Notes: generated by a model from the sequence alone, not told the origin. A stretch of DNA of 64,000 bases from Nocardioides sp. GY 10113 (GCF_004919105.1 NZ_STGK01000018.1:1-64000), one strand, 5' to 3'; shown: positions 1 through 8,618, counted from the first letter of the stretch. Numbers and translations are program-made.

Positions 1-742
1 GAGCCTCGAAACCCCGGACCGGGGCGAGGTGAGGGCGTCGAGGTAGGTCGCCAACCTGGTCGCCGTCGCGTCCGGCAGGGTCATCGTGATCCGGGTGGCG
101 CCGTCGCCCAGCGGCTTCATCCGCAGTGAGAGCGCTGTCTGGGCGTGGGTCTCCTCCTCGTGCAGTCGGCGGGCCTCCTCGTCCTCGGCCACCGCGGGGG
201 CGACCACGTCCAGCACCCGCCGGCCGAGGACGCGGAGGTGTTGGGGCAGCATCCCCAACCCGCCACATTCGGGTGCCTCGCCGGTGCCGAGCGCGACCAG
301 GCGAGCCTCGGCGTCGGACCGGACGTCGGCGCCGACCCGGTCGGGGAGCGCGTCCAGGGCGTGCACGATCACCTTGGCCTGGTCCAGCGACAACCGCCCG
401 CGGGGCCATCGCCTCACCAACCTTCGGCCAGCGTTGGTCGATCGCCTCGGCCAACCGACCTTCCGACCGGAGCCGGGCGACCTCGACGTTGGTGCGGTGG
501 GCCAGCCAGCCGGCCACGTCCCGCGCCCCGTGCGCATCGGCCACGTCCCCGGCGGCGGCCATGGTCCGCAGCCGGAGCTCGGCGACCTGGGCCTCCAACG
601 CGACCAGCTCCGCCAGCAGGTCCTCCTTCTCGCCCGTGGCCAGGTAGGCCGCCTGCGCGTCGGTGACCTCGCCCAGCGCCGACCGCGCCAGGGCCACCGC
701 GCGGGTGATCCGGTGCGGGACGGGACCGGGGAGCAGGGTCAT
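1..742 (-). pseudogene. DUF222 (HNH-endonuclease-type) gene, frameshifted and cut by the window edge
   Basis: The ATG at 742 has an AAGG ribosome site just upstream and opens a reading frame that matches the start of the DUF222 family, which usually carries a C-terminal HNH nuclease and is found in many copies in Nocardioides and mycobacteria. At a GGGG run (402-405 on the plus strand) the frame must move by one base. Beyond it a second frame stays open to base 1 and carries typical DUF222 motifs: LSLDQAKVIVHALDALP, LRVLGRRVLDVVAPAVAE and MTLPDATATRLATYLDALTSPR-like residues. Removing one C from the run restores a single frame. The HNH part would lie outside the window. A -10-like TAGAAT lies at 792-787. 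This is either a real pseudogene or a sequencing error in a homopolymer. The family assignment is confident; the cause of the shift is not known. Confidence 0.75.
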
Positions 743-863
743 CGCGTGCCTTCGGGGGAGCCTGGGGAGCGGTTCGGCTTACGCCGATTCTACGCGGGAA
801 TCGAACTGGAGTCCGATAGCCAGAATCGGTGAAACCGCAGTTCATAGACCCGCGACGACCCGG

Positions 864-1205
864 TCAGCTGGCGCGGCGGCGCATCCCGAAGACGTCGAAC
901 TCCCGGACGGTGCCGGTCTCCGCGCCGCTCATCAGGCCGGCGTCGACCTCGTCCAGGGTGGCGTCGATCAGCAGCTGGAACTCCGGTGAGGGGCTGGTCA
1001 CCCGCATCGGCGTGGTCTCGATCCGCCAGCCGGCGCGGCCCAGGTCGTTCAGCACCGCCATCAGGGTGGTGTTCTTCTCCGCGACCACGCCCTCGAAGCC
1101 GTCATCGGCCTCGATCAGGTAGACGGGGCGGGTCACGGCGAGCGTCGAGGGGTGGAAGAGCGGCACCCACAGACGGGCGTACTCGTAGCTCCGGCTCGTG
1201 CTCAT
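864..1205 (-). CDS. Conserved hypothetical protein, 113 aa
   Basis: I do not recognise a named family. The product is small, soluble and mixed alpha/beta by inspection, with no signal peptide or membrane segment. It has hydrophobic strands (RLWVPLFH, TRPVYLIEADDGFEG) and a central segment TTLMAVLNDLGRAGWRIE. That segment resembles proteins in which a DUF4177-like fold begins with a strand and contains a helix ending in an (x)GWRL/I motif. The start is ATG 1205, six bases below a TAGGAT -10 box, so the mRNA is probably leaderless. It lies downstream of a PP2C phosphatase on the same strand, but its own promoter suggests separate transcription. The coding call is good; the function is unknown. 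Confidence 0.75.
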   Translation of the reverse strand: MSTSRSYEYARLWVPLFHPSTLAVTRPVYLIEADDGFEGVVAEKNTTLMAVLNDLGRAGWRIETTPMRVTSPSPEFQLLIDATLDEVDAGLMSGAETGTVREFDVFGMRRRAS

Positions 1206-1211
1206 CCCGCC

Positions 1212-1217
1212 ATCCTA
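1212..1217 (-). promoter_or_regulatory. -10 box TAGGAT, leaderless start of the 113-aa gene
   Basis: On the minus strand TAGGAT is followed by six bases and then the ATG at 1205. No Shine-Dalgarno sequence fits between them. Confidence 0.5.
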
Positions 1218-1302
1218 GGTCGATCGGACCCGCCGCGGGAACGACGTTTGCGGCGCCGCAGCCGGCCGGCGGCCCCGGACCTGCCCCGGAGCGTGCGGCC
1301 GT

Positions 1303-2112
1303 TCAGGCCGTCCGCAGCGGCCGGACCGCCGTCGGGTCGACCACGTTGGCCAGGTCGCGCGCCGCGCCGAGCGGCACACCGGTGCCGACCACGGCCGGCG
1401 CGTCGACCACGTCCGCCACCACCACGGTCACGTTGTCGCGCGACCCGGCGTCGAGCGCGGCCCGGGTCAGGTGCGCGGCCGCGGTGGCCCGGTGCTCGAT
1501 GCCCAGGAGCGTGGCGAGGGTGGCGTCGGGGAGGACGTCGGTGAGGCCGTCGCTGCACAGCAGGAGCCGGTCGCCGGCCTCCAGGTCGAGCAGCACCACC
1601 TCGGGGGAGGGCTCGTGGTCGGCGCCCACGGCCTGCATCACCACGTGGCGGTACGGCGAGGTCGCGGCCTCGGCCGGCGTGATCCGGCCGGCGTCGACCA
1701 TCTCCTGGACCAGCGTCTGGTCGTGGGTCAGCCGGGTCAGCCGACCGTCGCGGAGGAGGTAGGCGCGGGAGTCGCCGACCTGGGCGAGCGCGACCTCGCG
1801 ACCGTTGGTCAGCACGGCCGTGAGGGTGGTCGCCATCCCGACCCGGCGGGGGTCGGCCCGCACGCCCGCCGCCAGCTGCTCGTGGGCCTCCTGGGCGGCG
1901 TGGGTCAGCAGGCGGCGCGGGTCGAGGCCCGGGTGCGCCAGCGCTCGGGCGCTGAGCACGTAGGCGGTCGTCGCCGACGCCACCTCGCCGGCCGCCGCGC
2001 CGCCGACCCCGTCCGCCACGCACAGCAGGTACGGCGAGGCGAAGCCGCCGTCCTCGTTGTTCTCCCGGACCCGGCCGGTGTCACTGACGGCTTCGTAGCG
2101 GAACTGGAGCAT
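1303..2112 (-). CDS. PP2C-family serine/threonine protein phosphatase
   Basis: The 269-aa cytoplasmic protein has the full PPM/PP2C metal-site signature. It includes RENNEDG at about 16-22, VADGVGG at 32-38, TTLTAVL, a GDSRAYLLRDG strand pair, CSDGLTD near residue 190 and the final GSRDNVTVVV. The aspartates in these motifs bind the two Mn/Mg ions that activate water to hydrolyse phospho-Ser/Thr. There is no transmembrane segment, unlike mycobacterial PstP, so it resembles the soluble PrpC type. ATG 2112 has GAGAGGAG at a good distance. No kinase or FHA protein is next to it, so the substrate cannot be inferred. Confidence 0.9.
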   Translation of the reverse strand: MLQFRYEAVSDTGRVRENNEDGGFASPYLLCVADGVGGAAAGEVASATTAYVLSARALAHPGLDPRRLLTHAAQEAHEQLAAGVRADPRRVGMATTLTAVLTNGREVALAQVGDSRAYLLRDGRLTRLTHDQTLVQEMVDAGRITPAEAATSPYRHVVMQAVGADHEPSPEVVLLDLEAGDRLLLCSDGLTDVLPDATLATLLGIEHRATAAAHLTRAALDAGSRDNVTVVVADVVDAPAVVGTGVPLGAARDLANVVDPTAVRPLRTA

Positions 2113-2246
2113 CGTCGGCTCCTCTCACGTGCGGCTGTCCCTCCCAGTCTCGCAAGAGAACCTGGGAGTCGGCTGTGAGGAGGCTGACCGCGAGCCGGCA
2201 GAGTGCCTCTGCCGACCCGCGGGCGGTCCTGGGCGAGCGCCCGGGG

Positions 2247-2477
2247 TCAGGAGCGGAAGCCGACCTGACCACTGACGCTGCGACCGATCTCGACGTACGC
2301 GAGCTTGGCCACCGGCACCAGGGTCACCTTGCCCTTGGCGTCGGTCAGCGAGAACACGCCGGAGTCCGCGGCGAGCGCCTCGCTGAGGGCCGCGGACACG
2401 GCCTCGCTGCTCTCCTCGGTCTCGACGTGGAGCTCGCGGGCGGCGTTCTGGACGCCGATCTTGACCTCAACGGTCAT
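2247..2477 (-). CDS. DUF3107 family protein (TB9.4-like)
   Basis: The 76-aa protein matches DUF3107, a small actinobacterial family that includes M. tuberculosis TB9.4 (Rv3208A). The sequence MTVEVKIGVQNAARELHVET and the C-terminal LAYVEIGRSVSGQVGF are characteristic. No catalytic motif is visible and the function is not established. ATG 2477 follows an AGGAGAG site. It lies just downstream of the TetR gene on the same strand. In mycobacteria the TetR homologue Rv3208 is also adjacent, so the pairing is conserved. Confidence 0.9.
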   Translation of the reverse strand: MTVEVKIGVQNAARELHVETEESSEAVSAALSEALAADSGVFSLTDAKGKVTLVPVAKLAYVEIGRSVSGQVGFRS

Positions 2478-2540
2478 CTGTTCTCTCCTCGGTTCAACGC
2501 TGATCCGCCGCAGCGGCGGACCAAGCCCAACGGTAATGGC

Positions 2541-3179
2541 TCAGTGGTCGTCGGTGAGCGGGTAGCCGCGGATGCCGCGCCAGGCCAGCGCCGAGACCAG
2601 CGCGACGGCCTGGTCCCGGTCGATCCGCCCCTGGTCGGTGAGCCAGAACCGCGCGCTCACCTGGGCCATGCCGACCATCGCCACCGCGAGCAGCCGCGCC
2701 TGGTCGACCGGCAGGCCGGTGTCGTCGTGGATCACCTCGCCGATCATGTCGGCGCACTCCACGGTGACCCGCTCGATGTGCTCGCGCACCGACGGCTCGT
2801 TGTTCAGGTCGGACTCGAAGACCAGGCGGAACGCCCCGGCGTCGTGGTCGACGTAGACGAAGAAGGCGTCGATCGCCGCCTGGACCCGCTGCTTGTTGTC
2901 CGGCGTGGAGTCGAGTGCGGCCCGGCAGTTGGCGATCATCCGGTCGCAGGAGGCGTCCAGCAGGGCCAGGTAGAGCTCGAACTTGCCCGGGAAGTGCTGG
3001 TAGAGCACGGGCTTGGAGACACCGGCCCGCTCGGCGATGTCGTCCATCGCGGCGGCGTGGTAGCCATTGGCCACGAAGACCTCGAGGGCAGCGTCGAGCA
3101 GCTGGGCGCGGCGCTCGGAGCGCGGCAGACGCAATCCCCTCGGACGTGCGCCTTCGACGTCGTACGACTCGCGAACCAC
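2541..3179 (-). CDS. TetR-family transcriptional regulator
   Basis: The protein is 212 aa from a GTG at 3179, chosen because GGGAGG lies 6-8 bases upstream. Upstream in-frame codons give a low-complexity Arg/Pro extension unlike the family. The N-terminal HTH is clear: RRAQLLDAALEVFVANGYHA, then MDDIAERAGVSKPVLYQHFPGK at about residues 35-55. The rest is the helical ligand and dimer domain. It corresponds by position and neighbours (DUF3107, moeZ) to mycobacterial Rv3208. The ligand is unknown. It is divergent from moeZ with a 326-base gap, where its operator could lie. Confidence 0.9.
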   Translation of the reverse strand: MVRESYDVEGARPRGLRLPRSERRAQLLDAALEVFVANGYHAAAMDDIAERAGVSKPVLYQHFPGKFELYLALLDASCDRMIANCRAALDSTPDNKQRVQAAIDAFFVYVDHDAGAFRLVFESDLNNEPSVREHIERVTVECADMIGEVIHDDTGLPVDQARLLAVAMVGMAQVSARFWLTDQGRIDRDQAVALVSALAWRGIRGYPLTDDH

Positions 3180-3505
3180 GCTCGCCTCCCTCGTGTCGTT
3201 CCTCGGTGTCGGTGTCCCTGCCGGCCGGGTCCGCTCCCGGGGCGCGGAGGTGACCGGCCAGTAGCCGAGCAGCCTACTCCCGGGTCCGGATGACGGGACG
3301 TGTCCGTCTCGTCGGCGTGGCGGCGGGACCATGGAGCCCGGGCCGGAGCGTGGGCCGGTGGGTCGGTGACCGGACCCCGGCAGCGCCCGGCGACCAAGGT
3401 GGAGACGAAGGTGGGGCCGGACACATGCCGTCCCGATCGGGAACACCCGGCCCCGCGCCGACGTTCCACCCAGACCGCACGCACATCATCGAGCAGGAGA
3501 ACCCC
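3180..3505. other. Divergent tetR/moeZ intergenic region
   Basis: These 326 bases hold no convincing gene. The moeZ Shine-Dalgarno (AGGAGA, 3495-3500) is at the right edge. A weak inverted repeat GACGG-N7-CCGTC lies at 3292-3308, but it is too short in this GC-rich DNA to be called an operator. Mycobacteria have one more gene (Rv3207c) near here, which is absent. Confidence 0.4.
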
Positions 3506-4714
3506 GTGAGCTTTCCCGCGCTGGTCGAGCCCGCCGACGCACTGACCGTCGACGAGGTCCGCCGCTACAGCCGCCACCTGATCATCCCCGACGTGGGGAT
3601 GACCGGGCAGAAGCGGCTGAAGAACGCGAAGGTGCTGGTGATCGGCGCCGGTGGCCTCGGCAGCCCCGCCCTGATGTACCTGGCCGCGGCCGGCGTCGGC
3701 ACGCTGGGCATCGTCGAGTTCGACGAGGTCGACGAGTCGAACCTGCAGCGCCAGATCATCCACGGCCAGTCCGACGTGGGCCGCCCCAAGGCGGTCTCGG
3801 CCCAGGAGTCGGTGGCCGAGGTCAACCCGCTGGTCAACGTGGTGGTCCACGCCGAGCGGCTGGACAACGACAACGTCTACGAGATCTTCGAGGGCTACGA
3901 CCTCATCGTCGACGGCACCGACAACTTCGCGACCCGCTACCTGGTCAACGACGCGGCGTACTTCCTGGGCATCCCGTACGTGTGGGGCTCGATCTACCGC
4001 TTCGACGGCCAGGCCTCGCTGTTCGCGCCCAAGCAGGTCGAGGGTGCTCCCTGCTACCGCTGCCTCTACCCCGAGCCGCCGCCGCCGGGCATGGTCCCCT
4101 CCTGCGCCGAGGGCGGCGTGCTGGGCGTGCTCTGCGCCAGCATCGGCTCGATCCAGGTCAACGAGGCGATCAAGGCCCTCACCGGCATCGGCGACCCGCT
4201 GGTCGGCAAGCTGATGATCTACGACGCCCTGGAGATGGAGTACCGCAAGCTCAAGGTCCGCAAGGACCCCAACTGCGCGCTGTGCGGTGAGAACCCGACC
4301 GTCACCGAGCTGATCGACTACGAGTACTTCTGCGGCGCGGTCTCCGACGAGGCCGCCGACGCCGCCGCGGACGCCACCATCTCGGTCGCCACCCTCGAGG
4401 GCATGCTCAAGGAGCGCGAGGAGGGCACCCGCGACTTCGTCCTGATCGACGTGCGCGAGCCCAACGAGTACGAGATCAACCAGATCCCCGGCTCGGTGCT
4501 GATCCCCAAGGGCGAGTTCCTCAACGGCAACGCCCTCGCCCAGCTCCCCTCGGTCGACTCGGGCACCCAGGTGGTCCTGCACTGCAAGTCCGGCGTGCGG
4601 TCGGCCGAGTGCCTCGCGGTGATCAAGGGCGCCGGGTACGACGACGCGATCCACGTGGGCGGCGGCGTCGTCGCCTGGGTCAACCAGATCGACCCCTCGC
4701 AGCCGGCGTACTGA
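3506..4714 (+). CDS. moeZ: Adenylyltransferase/sulfurtransferase MoeZ
   Basis: The 402-aa protein has an N-terminal MoeB/ThiF-type E1 domain and a C-terminal rhodanese domain. It adenylates the C-terminal Gly of small sulfur-carrier proteins (MoaD, ThiS, CysO) and then transfers sulfur to form the thiocarboxylate used for molybdopterin, thiamin and CysM-dependent cysteine synthesis. The ATP site GAGGLGSP is at about 47-54. Two zinc-type CxxC pairs are visible (PCYRC and NCALC). The rhodanese loop is CKSGVRS with the sulfur-carrying cysteine at residue 360. The GTG start at 3506 has AGGAGA five bases upstream. A strong hairpin follows. MoaE is encoded at 31.3 kb in this window. Confidence 0.95.
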   Translation: MSFPALVEPADALTVDEVRRYSRHLIIPDVGMTGQKRLKNAKVLVIGAGGLGSPALMYLAAAGVGTLGIVEFDEVDESNLQRQIIHGQSDVGRPKAVSAQESVAEVNPLVNVVVHAERLDNDNVYEIFEGYDLIVDGTDNFATRYLVNDAAYFLGIPYVWGSIYRFDGQASLFAPKQVEGAPCYRCLYPEPPPPGMVPSCAEGGVLGVLCASIGSIQVNEAIKALTGIGDPLVGKLMIYDALEMEYRKLKVRKDPNCALCGENPTVTELIDYEYFCGAVSDEAADAAADATISVATLEGMLKEREEGTRDFVLIDVREPNEYEINQIPGSVLIPKGEFLNGNALAQLPSVDSGTQVVLHCKSGVRSAECLAVIKGAGYDDAIHVGGGVVAWVNQIDPSQPAY

Positions 4715-4845
4715 GCCGACGTGCCGGGCAGACCCGCTCGGCCGCGGTGTGACAGCCGGCACATGTCTATGACAGAGTGTCGCGCGATGTTGTGACGGTC
4801 GTCGACCGGCAGCGTCCCGCGAACGTTGTGGCGCAGAGGGAGCAC

Positions 4846-4882
4846 CCGAGAGCCCCGCCCGGAACCCGGGCGGGGCTCTCGG
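4846..4882 (+). terminator. Hairpin terminator after moeZ
   Basis: A perfect 17-bp inverted repeat (4846-4862 and 4866-4882) with a 3-base loop lies 130 bases after the moeZ stop. The trailing U-tract is poor, as is usual in high-GC actinobacteria. Confidence 0.7.
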
Positions 4883-4936
4883 CGTCTCCGGGATCGGGCA
4901 GGATCGAGCCCATGGTGGCGGCGGGGTGAGGGCAGG

Positions 4937-5239
4937 GTGAGCGTTCGGGACCCCGAGTACGTCGAGCGCGTGCTGTCGCTGGTCGAGACGGTCCCGCCCG
5001 GCCGGGTCACCACCTACGGCGCGATCGCCGCGGTGGTCGGCGGCGGGCCGCGCCAGGTCGGATCGGTGATGGCACAGCACGGCGGTGGGGTGCCCTGGTG
5101 GCGCGTGATCCGCGCCGACGGCTCGCTGCCGCCGAGCCATCTCGACGCCGCCGGTGCCCACTACGACGACGAGCGCACGCCGACCCTCCCCTCGGGGAAG
5201 GTCGACATGCGCTCGGCGTACTGGGAGCCGGTCGGCTGA
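4937..5239 (+). CDS. Alkyltransferase-like protein (ATL), MGMT family
   Basis: The 100-aa protein is the DNA-binding domain of the O6-alkylguanine-DNA alkyltransferase family. The acceptor-cysteine motif PCHRV is replaced by PWWRV, so it cannot remove alkyl groups. ATLs bind O6-alkylguanine and hand it to nucleotide excision repair. The conserved GRVTTYGAIAAVVGG and the arginine-finger region GGPRQVGSVM are present. GTG 4937 is the start that gives the family's usual N-terminus; the upstream in-frame stretch is Arg-rich noise. In M. tuberculosis Rv3204 occupies the same place near moeB1 and adnAB. Its stop is one base from the end of the convergent tpx. Confidence 0.9.
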   Translation: MSVRDPEYVERVLSLVETVPPGRVTTYGAIAAVVGGGPRQVGSVMAQHGGGVPWWRVIRADGSLPPSHLDAAGAHYDDERTPTLPSGKVDMRSAYWEPVG

Positions 5240-5240
5240 C

Positions 5241-5732
5241 TCAGGACAGGGCGGCGACCGCGGCGTCGTAGTCGGGCTCGGTGCCGATCTCCGGCACCAG
5301 CTGGGTGTAGGAGACGGTGCCGTCGGCGTCGACGACGACCACGGAGCGGGCGAACAGGCCCTCGAACTTGCCGTCCACCAGGCGCACGCCGTAGTCGTCG
5401 CCGAAGGAGGAGCGGAAGCCGGAGGCGCTGACCACGTTCTCGATGCCCTCGGCGCCGCAGAACCGGGCCTGCGCGAACGGGAGGTCCGCGGAGACGTTGA
5501 TGATGGTGGTGTTCTCCAGGCCGGCGGCCAGCTCGTTGAACTTGCGCACGCTCGCGGCGCAGACGCCGGTGTCGACGCTCGGGAAGATGTTGAGGACGGT
5601 CCGGGTGCCCGTGGGCAGGGTGACCGTGCTGAAGTCGGACCCGACCAGCTCGAACGCCGGGGCCGCGGAGCCGACGGCGGGGAGCTCGCCGATCGTGGTG
5701 ACGGGGTTGCCGCCGAGTGCAGTGGTAGCCAT
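5241..5732 (-). CDS. tpx: Thiol peroxidase Tpx (atypical 2-Cys peroxiredoxin)
   Basis: The 163-aa cytoplasmic protein reduces hydrogen peroxide and alkyl hydroperoxides with thioredoxin. The peroxidatic Cys58 is in PSVDTGVC and the resolving Cys92 in ARFCGAEG; both spacings match E. coli Tpx (61 and 95). The ATG at 5732 gives the normal family length. It converges on the ATL gene with one base between stops. With mycoredoxin, SoxR and NudC in the same 20 kb it adds to a redox-defence theme. Confidence 0.95.
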   Translation of the reverse strand: MATTALGGNPVTTIGELPAVGSAAPAFELVGSDFSTVTLPTGTRTVLNIFPSVDTGVCAASVRKFNELAAGLENTTIINVSADLPFAQARFCGAEGIENVVSASGFRSSFGDDYGVRLVDGKFEGLFARSVVVVDADGTVSYTQLVPEIGTEPDYDAAVAALS

Positions 5733-5821
5733 GGCCCCTTTACTAGCAGGTCGACCCACGCGCCCGCCGACCAGTCTCAGGTCCGGGGCCGGCCGATCCG
5801 CGCTCTCGGCCCGGATCGCGG

Positions 5822-8338
5822 TCAGCGCAGCCGTCCCAGGACGCCGAACGCCGCGCGCGCCTGCGCGAGCCGCCGCTCCCAGGTGATGCCGACCAAGGTC
5901 AGCGTGAGACCGGCCAGACCGATCCACGCCCACTGCGGCACCGTCACCGCGTAGGGGACCGCCTCCCGCAGCACCAGGGCCGCGCCGACGGCGCCGCCGA
6001 CCACCAGCGGGGCCGCCCAGCGCAGCGCGGCGCCCGCGGCCACCAGCAGCAGGCAGCCGACCCCGAGCAGCACGGCACGCGCCGAGACCGGGTCGGCCAG
6101 GGTCGCGAGCAGCGAGGGCACCGTCGCGAGCAGCAGGCCGGGCGCCAGGTCGGGCCCGGTGCCCGCCTCCGGCACCCGACGCAGCCGGACGAGGCCGATC
6201 GCCAGCAGCAGGCACGCGGCCGGCAGGGTGTAGGCCTCCGGGGTCTCGACGCCCGCCTCGACCAGCCAGACCCAGGAGGCGAGCAGCCACAGCGGCGGGG
6301 TGGCCGCCGCGACGAGGCGGCGCCGGTGGACGGCACCGGAGACCGCGGTGACCGCTCCCGCGACCACCAGCCACAGGGTCAGCAGGTCCGCCTGCTGCGC
6401 CGTGGCGCCGAGGGAGCCGACGAGTGTGGCCAGCGCGGTCAGCGCGGCCGGCACCTCCACCTCGATCCGCGGGAGCAGCACGGCGGCGGCGCCGACGGTG
6501 ACCAGCACCGGTACCGCGACCCAGGCGGGCCCGCCGTCGAGCACGGAGACGCCCGCGGTCACCGAGGCGGCGAGCGCCGGGGCGAGCGCGACGCCGCCGC
6601 CGACGCGTGCCGGTGCGGTGCGGCCGAGCGCCGCCGCCGCGGCGGCCAGGAGGGTGGCGACCGCGGCCGCGCAGAGCGTCAACAGGTCGCTGGGGAGTGC
6701 CGCGACGACCGCGGCCCCGGCGACCGCCAGCGCGGCGACGGTCGACCACGGCTCCCCGGGGCCGGGGCGGAGGTGGCCGAGCGCGGTCGTCGCGGCGGCG
6801 GTGGCCGCGAGGGCCGCGACCACGGCGGCCAGCGGCACGTCGTACGAGGCGAGCGCCGCGGTCCCGGCCAGGGCGGTCGCCAGCAGCAGGCTCGGCAGCC
6901 ACGCGGCCAGCCAGGCGCCGAACCGACCCGGGTCGCGATCGGTCAGCAGCAGGCCGAGGAGCGCCAGCAGCACCAGTGCCGCCGGCAGCACCACCATCGG
7001 CTCCACCACCGGTGGCGGGCCCGCCAGCGAGACGGTGGCCGGTTGGTCGAACGAGGTGCCGGTGATCCGGCCCCAGCGGCCGAGGTCGCCGGCGACCGCC
7101 GCCGCCACCTGTGCGAGCACGACCAGCCCACCGGCCGCCGCCGGTGCCAGCGCGACGGCCGCCCCGCCCGCGGGGGCCAGGCCGAGGACCAGGGTCCAGG
7201 CCACGGTCGCGGCGAGTGAGACCGCCGCGACCGACACGGGTCCCTGGTCCAGCGCCGGCAGCACCGCGACGACCGTGGCGATCAGCGCGGCGCCGCTGGC
7301 GCCGGCGAGCAGGACCCCGCGGCGGGACAGGAGGGCGCCGGGAAGCAACAGCGCGGCGGCGGAGACCAGCAGTGACCATCCGGCGGCTCCTCCCCACATG
7401 TCGGCGAGCGTCGGCTGGTCCGCTGCGTCCCCGAGGCCGACCAGCAGCGTCACGCTCCAGGTCACGGCGCCGGCGGTGGCGGCGCTCCAGGCCAGGGGGG
7501 AGAGCCGGACCCGCAGCGCCAGGTACGCGACAGCCGCGGCGAGCAGCACGGTCAGGTGGCCGACCAGCAGCGGACGGCCGGTGGCCGCGGCGCCGCCGCC
7601 CAGTGCCAGCAGCAGGGCGAAGCCGACGGCGATCTGCGGGGCGACCAGATGCGGGCGGCCCGGGAACCGCACCGCGGCGAGGCCGATCGCGCCGGCGCCG
7701 ACCAGCAGCCCGGTGACCAGCACCGAGCCACCGCCGTTGCCGGTGGCCCCGAGCCAGCCGGCGTGCGCGGCGCCGGCCACGTCGAGGGCGAGCATCCCGA
7801 GCGCCACCGGTGCGAGGGCCTCGCCCGCGATCCGCAGCCCGGCCCGGTGCAGCAGCAGCGAGGCGGCTGCGGCGGCCAGGGTGATCCCGACGAGCACGGC
7901 GGTGCGGCCGTCGACGCCGAGGTAGGACCAGGAGACGGCCAGGAAGATCAGCGCCGCGGCCAGGAGGCAGAGTGCGCCGAGTCCGAGCAGGACGGCCGGC
8001 ACCGAGGCCGCGGGGAGGCCCCGGCGTGCCGGCGGCGCCGGGAGCGGGGGGTACGCCGCACCGGGGTGCGGCGGCAGCGCTGTGCCAGCGGTGGCCGCAC
8101 CCGTTGCCGGAGCCGTTGCCGGAGCCGTTGCCGGAGCCGCTGAGGTCGTCGCGTCGGTCGACGGGGTCCGCGAGGCCGCGCGCAGCTCGCCCAGCAGGGC
8201 GTCCGCCCGGCCGAGCGTGGTCAGCAGCTCGACCGCGCTCGGGTGCTGCAGCAGCAGCCCGCAGTGCGGGCAGCGGGTCGGGGAGGTCGTCAGCGCTGCC
8301 GCGCAATCGGGGCAGCGGGTGGGGTCGGCGTAGCGCAT
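5822..8338 (-). CDS. Zinc-ribbon multi-spanning membrane protein (SCO7613-C-terminal-like)
   Basis: The 838-aa protein starts with a zinc ribbon (Cys9, Cys12, Cys23, Cys26), followed by a helix, a Pro/Ala/Thr-rich linker with a triplicated ATAP unit (about 65-85), and then about 20 or more hydrophobic segments from residue 110 to the end. It matches the actinobacterial group annotated as SCO7613 C-terminal domain membrane proteins. No transport or catalytic motif is apparent. The zinc ribbon is probably cytosolic. GAGG lies just upstream of ATG 8338. It is divergent from plsC across an intergenic region that carries DnaA-box-like sites. The function is unknown. Confidence 0.8.
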   Translation of the reverse strand: MRYADPTRCPDCAAALTTSPTRCPHCGLLLQHPSAVELLTTLGRADALLGELRAASRTPSTDATTSAAPATAPATAPATGAATAGTALPPHPGAAYPPLPAPPARRGLPAASVPAVLLGLGALCLLAAALIFLAVSWSYLGVDGRTAVLVGITLAAAAASLLLHRAGLRIAGEALAPVALGMLALDVAGAAHAGWLGATGNGGGSVLVTGLLVGAGAIGLAAVRFPGRPHLVAPQIAVGFALLLALGGGAAATGRPLLVGHLTVLLAAAVAYLALRVRLSPLAWSAATAGAVTWSVTLLVGLGDAADQPTLADMWGGAAGWSLLVSAAALLLPGALLSRRGVLLAGASGAALIATVVAVLPALDQGPVSVAAVSLAATVAWTLVLGLAPAGGAAVALAPAAAGGLVVLAQVAAAVAGDLGRWGRITGTSFDQPATVSLAGPPPVVEPMVVLPAALVLLALLGLLLTDRDPGRFGAWLAAWLPSLLLATALAGTAALASYDVPLAAVVAALAATAAATTALGHLRPGPGEPWSTVAALAVAGAAVVAALPSDLLTLCAAAVATLLAAAAAALGRTAPARVGGGVALAPALAASVTAGVSVLDGGPAWVAVPVLVTVGAAAVLLPRIEVEVPAALTALATLVGSLGATAQQADLLTLWLVVAGAVTAVSGAVHRRRLVAAATPPLWLLASWVWLVEAGVETPEAYTLPAACLLLAIGLVRLRRVPEAGTGPDLAPGLLLATVPSLLATLADPVSARAVLLGVGCLLLVAAGAALRWAAPLVVGGAVGAALVLREAVPYAVTVPQWAWIGLAGLTLTLVGITWERRLAQARAAFGVLGRLR
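8103..8138. repeat. Three tandem copies of a 12-bp unit inside the zinc-ribbon membrane gene
   Basis: GTTGCCGGAGCC occurs three times head to tail and encodes the repeated Ala-Thr-Ala-Pro linker on the minus strand. In-frame copy changes would only alter linker length. Confidence 0.85.
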
Positions 8339-8446
8339 GGTCCTCGATTCGGTCGGTCGCGTCCTGCTCGGGCGCTCGACGGATCGAGGCCGGATCGACG
8401 CCAGTGTGAGGCCAAGGTCGCAGGAAGTCCGGGATTTTCGGCCCGG

Positions 8447-8523
8447 TTATCCACAGGCGTACTCACAGTTTGTGGATGCGGTGGGGGGTTGCCTGTGGAT
8501 GAGTGGCCCGCCGGTGTGGAATG
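8447..8523. promoter_or_regulatory. Cluster of four DnaA-box-like 9-mers
   Basis: TTATCCACA, an exact consensus DnaA box, is at 8447-8455. Three inverted near-matches follow at 8471 (TGTGGATGC), 8494 (TGTGGATGA) and 8515 (TGTGGAATG). They sit in the 294-base gap between the divergent zinc-ribbon gene and plsC. No dnaA, dnaN or gyr gene is nearby, so this is not oriC. DnaA titration or regulation is possible. Confidence 0.45.
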
Positions 8524-8618
8524 ACGGGTGGACGGAGGGATCTGCGTCCCGACCGCGGGGGCCGCCCAAAACTGGTGGCGATCGTCGGACCAGAGATGGC
8601 GGGAGCGACGGAAGGCGC

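Noticed and set aside
3292..3308. Operator for the TetR gene
   Set aside because: Only 5-bp arms (GACGG/CCGTC), which are common by chance at this GC content.
2936..5161. 741-codon minus-strand frame spanning moeZ
   Set aside because: It is antisense to moeZ and joins unrelated shadow sequence to part of the TetR gene in the wrong frame.
6300..7925. Long plus-strand frames opposite the zinc-ribbon membrane protein
   Set aside because: Ala/Ser/Thr/Arg-only composition from antisense of hydrophobic codons; no start signal.
8103..8138. Possible CRISPR-like repeats
   Set aside because: The 12-bp units are contiguous without spacers and encode a protein linker.
8447..8523. Origin of replication
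   Set aside because: There are DnaA-type boxes but no AT-rich unwinding region and no dnaA, dnaN or recF nearby.
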